A stretch of DNA of 38,153 bases, from contig CAJAES010000089.1 in assembly GCA_903938815.1 (NCBI GenBank), positions 1-38,153 on the forward strand. Reading direction: 5' to 3'. The notes beneath the pieces were generated by a model that searched no databases, had not been told where the DNA came from, and saw nothing but the letters and a program-made list of their open reading frames with translations. Each line of letters opens with the position of its first letter. The first letter of the stretch is position 1. This DNA is from an uncultured beta proteobacterium. GTDB lineage: Bacteria > Pseudomonadota > Gammaproteobacteria > Burkholderiales > Burkholderiaceae_C. The position numbers were made by a program, and so were the translations under genes. Shown here one piece after another: positions 35,929 to 38,153 of this stretch.

Positions 35929-37050
35929 ATGCGACAGCGCGGCGTCCACCTCCAGTACAGCTTCCAGGCCGGCGGGCAGCGCGGTGCCGACCTGCAGAAC
36001 CCGCTGTTCGACCTGCTGTCCGCCGTGCGCGAGCACGGCTCCATCCAGAACGCGGCCACGGCGCTCGGCGCGTCCTACCGCCATGTGTGGGGCCAGCTCA
36101 AGCACTGGCAGGAAGTGATGGGAGAGCCGCTGGTCACCTGGGCCCAGGGCCAGCCCGCGCGTCTCACGCCCTTCGCCGACCGCCTTCTCTGGGCCGAGGC
36201 GCGCGCTCGGACCCGGCTCACGCCGCACATCGAGGCGCTGCGCTCCGAACTCGAGCGCGTGCTGGCCGAGGCGCTCGATGGCCGCCAGCAGGTGCTGGCC
36301 ATCCACGCCAGCCACGACATGGCCCTGCCGATGCTGCGCGAGCGCGCCAGCGCCAGCCACCGACTGCACATCGATCTTCGTTTCTCGGGCAGCATGGATG
36401 CGCTGCGTTCGCTGGCGGAAGGCCGCTGCCTGGTGGCGGGCTTCCACGTGCCGCCGCTCGAGTCGGCCCCGGTTTTCGCGGCCGGCCTGAAGCCGCTGCT
36501 CAAGCCCGGCCGCCACAAGCTCATCGGCTGCATGCGCCGCACGCAGGGTCTGATGGTGGCGCACGGCAACCCGCTGAACCTGCGCGGCCTGGCCGACCTG
36601 ACCGCCCGCGGCGCGCGCGCGGTCCAGCGCCAGGAAGGCTCCGGCACCCGCCTGCTCACCGACCACCTGCTCACGCGCGAGGGCGTGGAACCCGCCGCCT
36701 GGCAGGCTGGCGTGGTGCTGGAGGAAGACAGCCACGTCGCGGTGGCGGCCGCGGTGGCCAGCGGTCTGGGCGATGCCGGTGTCGGCATCGAGGCCGCGGC
36801 GCGTGCCTTCGGACTCGGTTTCGTGCCGCTGATCGAGGAGGACTACTTCCTCGTCTGCCTGTCCGACACGCTCGAACACCCGGCCGTGCGCCTGCTGCGC
36901 CAGGTGCTGGGCGACGGTGCTTGGCACAGCGCGCTGTCAGAGCTTCCCGGCTACGCCCCGGACCGCGCGGGCGAGGTGCTGTCGCTCACGCGCGCGCTCC
37001 CCTGGTGGCACTTCAGACAACCCAAGAAGTCCGCGCGCGCCGCGGGCTGA
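35929..37050 (+). CDS. ModE-like HTH regulator with a molybdate/tungstate-type PBP domain
   Basis: 373 residues. The N-terminal winged HTH (about 15-100) has the ModE/LysR pattern: FDLLSAVREHGSIQNAA, then GASYRHVWGQLKHW. The C-terminal part (about 110-350) is a periplasmic-binding-protein-like domain (COG1910/PF12727 type) with AIHASHDMALPML and the marker RQEGSGTRLL. It replaces the Mop/TOBE domains by which classical ModE senses molybdate. It should be a cytoplasmic sensor of molybdate, tungstate or the molybdenum cofactor. ATG 35929 is preferred to TTG 35908. It is the best candidate for binding the shared TATGCA dyads. The next gene is xdhC. Confidence 0.85.
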   Translation: MRQRGVHLQYSFQAGGQRGADLQNPLFDLLSAVREHGSIQNAATALGASYRHVWGQLKHWQEVMGEPLVTWAQGQPARLTPFADRLLWAEARARTRLTPHIEALRSELERVLAEALDGRQQVLAIHASHDMALPMLRERASASHRLHIDLRFSGSMDALRSLAEGRCLVAGFHVPPLESAPVFAAGLKPLLKPGRHKLIGCMRRTQGLMVAHGNPLNLRGLADLTARGARAVQRQEGSGTRLLTDHLLTREGVEPAAWQAGVVLEEDSHVAVAAAVASGLGDAGVGIEAAARAFGLGFVPLIEEDYFLVCLSDTLEHPAVRLLRQVLGDGAWHSALSELPGYAPDRAGEVLSLTRALPWWHFRQPKKSARAAG

Positions 37051-37063
37051 ACGGAGGCTTCGC

Positions 37064-38068
37064 ATGGACAACATCGACCTGCAGGTGATGCGCCAGGTGG
37101 CGCAATGGCACGCAGCCGGCCATGGCGTCGTGATGGCCACCATCACGCGCACCTGGGGCTCCGCGCCGCGGCCGCCGGGGTCGGTGGTCGCCATCCGCGA
37201 CGACGGCCTCATCACGGGCTCGGTCTCCGGCGGCTGCATCGAGGACGACCTGATCGACAAGGCGCGCCAGGGCGTGGTGGCCGAAGGCCGGCCCCGGGTG
37301 GTGCGCTACGGCATCGACGCCGACGCCGCACACCGATTCGGCCTGCCCTGCGGCGGCCTGATCGAACTGGTGCTCGAGCCGGTGCAGGCCATCACGCGCC
37401 TGCCAGAGATGCTGGATCGGCTCCAGCGCGGCGAGCGCGTGCGCCGCGTGCTGACGCTCGCCACCGGCGCCGTGGCCCTGGAGCCCGCCATCGAGGCCGA
37501 CGAACTGACGCTCACCGACACCACGCTCGTCACGCACCACGGCCCCCGCTGGCGGCTGGTGCTCATCGGTGCCGGGCAGATGACGCAGTACCTGGCCGAG
37601 ATGGCGCGAGCGCTCGACTACGAGGTGATCGTCTGCGACCCGCGCGAGGAATACGCCGAGACCTTCGGCATCACCGGCGCCACGCTCAGCCGCGCGATGC
37701 CCGACGACCTGCTGGTCGAGCTCAAGCCCGACGGCCATACCGCCGTGATCGCGCTCACCCACGACCCCAAGCTCGACGACCTGGCGCTGATGGAGGCGCT
37801 GCAGTCGCCGGCCTTCTACGTGGGCGCGATCGGTTCGCGTGCCAACCAGGCCAAGCGACGCGAGCGCCTGAAGGAGCATTTCGCCATGACCGATGCGCAG
37901 CTGGACCGGCTGCACGGCCCGGTGGGCCTGAAGAACGGCGCCCGCACGCCGCCGGAGATCGCGATCAGCATCCTGGCGGAGCTGACGGGCGTACGCTACG
38001 GTTACCGCATCGATGCACCCGTGCCTTTGCGCGCGCAGGCGCCGGTCGAGGCCGGCTGCGTGAGCTGA
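37064..38068 (+). CDS. xdhC: XdhC/CoxI-family maturation factor
   Basis: 334 residues, ATG preceded by ACGGAGGC. The N-terminal XdhC_CoxI domain has GSAPRPPGSVVAI and GSVSGGCIEDDL. The C-terminal Rossmann domain has VLIGAGQMTQYLAEMA, VCDPREEYAETF and YVGAIGSRANQAKRRERL. XdhC binds molybdenum cofactor, helps make its sulfurated form and hands it to xanthine dehydrogenase-type enzymes. It is the only such factor here and could serve both form II hydroxylases (0.9-3.7 and 12.9-16.5 kb). It follows the ModE-like gene by 13 bases and is probably co-transcribed. Confidence 0.92.
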   Translation: MDNIDLQVMRQVAQWHAAGHGVVMATITRTWGSAPRPPGSVVAIRDDGLITGSVSGGCIEDDLIDKARQGVVAEGRPRVVRYGIDADAAHRFGLPCGGLIELVLEPVQAITRLPEMLDRLQRGERVRRVLTLATGAVALEPAIEADELTLTDTTLVTHHGPRWRLVLIGAGQMTQYLAEMARALDYEVIVCDPREEYAETFGITGATLSRAMPDDLLVELKPDGHTAVIALTHDPKLDDLALMEALQSPAFYVGAIGSRANQAKRRERLKEHFAMTDAQLDRLHGPVGLKNGARTPPEIAISILAELTGVRYGYRIDAPVPLRAQAPVEAGCVS

Positions 38069-38153
38069 GCCGGCAGCGGCAGCACGACCCGGCCGAGCTG
38101 CCGGAGGTTTGCCACCCGGCAAAGAAAATGATACAAGTGGAAAGTTGGCCGGA

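Noticed and set aside
35921..35940. CTATGCG at the start of the ModE-like gene as a fourth operator
   Set aside because: Only one half-site is present. The matching right arm 6 bases later is missing.

Overview
This is a GC-rich, gene-dense stretch from a proteobacterial chromosome. Codon choice, the short 4-base gene overlaps and the gene families (AcoR-type regulator, form II Cox-like hydroxylase, AOR of the Aromatoleum type, NMT1-type binding protein, D-tartrate dehydratase) suggest a betaproteobacterium, most likely Burkholderiales. That assignment is inference. I see no tRNA, rRNA, insertion sequence, phage gene or CRISPR array.

The centre (16.5-24.7 kb) is a tungsten locus. It holds moeA (metal insertase), a tungstate ABC transporter in the order tupB-tupC-tupA, and an aor operon: four-cluster polyferredoxin AorA, tungsten aldehyde oxidoreductase AorB, FAD/NAD subunit AorC, MoaD-like AorD and a small AorE-like protein. 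The expected job is to import tungstate, load it onto molybdopterin and oxidise aldehydes to acids with NAD reduction, or the reverse. Three envelope genes and an ABC importer of the NitT/TauT type follow on the same strand.

Left of it (10.8-16.5 kb, minus strand) is a five-gene molybdenum-hydroxylase operon (small, large and FAD subunits, CoxD ATPase, CoxE VWA protein). Both large subunits in the window carry the form II motif AYRGAGR, so neither is a form I CO dehydrogenase. A second, two-subunit hydroxylase (0.9-3.7 kb) has no FAD subunit. Between them are a signalling cluster (periplasmic binding protein, PAS histidine kinase, HTH-receiver and receiver-Hpt proteins) and an AcoR-like regulator with a crippled AAA+ domain.

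The right end (29.2-38.1 kb) has a D-tartrate dehydratase, a lipase-like lipoprotein, a putative metal-chelation protein, the RavA/ViaA ATPase-VWA pair, a ModE-like regulator with a periplasmic-binding-type sensor domain, and XdhC.

The most interesting signal is a shared 20-bp dyad, CTATGCA-N6-TGCATAG or close variants. It occurs in three promoter regions: the form II hydroxylase operon, the moeA/tup divergent promoter and the aor operon. It has the same architecture as the ModE box and suggests a local tungstate or molybdate regulon, with the ModE-like protein at 35.9 kb as candidate regulator. Second, a clear intrinsic terminator lies inside the aor operon between aorB and aorC. It would give excess AorAB over AorC, as expected for the filamentous Aor(AB)nC complexes known from Aromatoleum.
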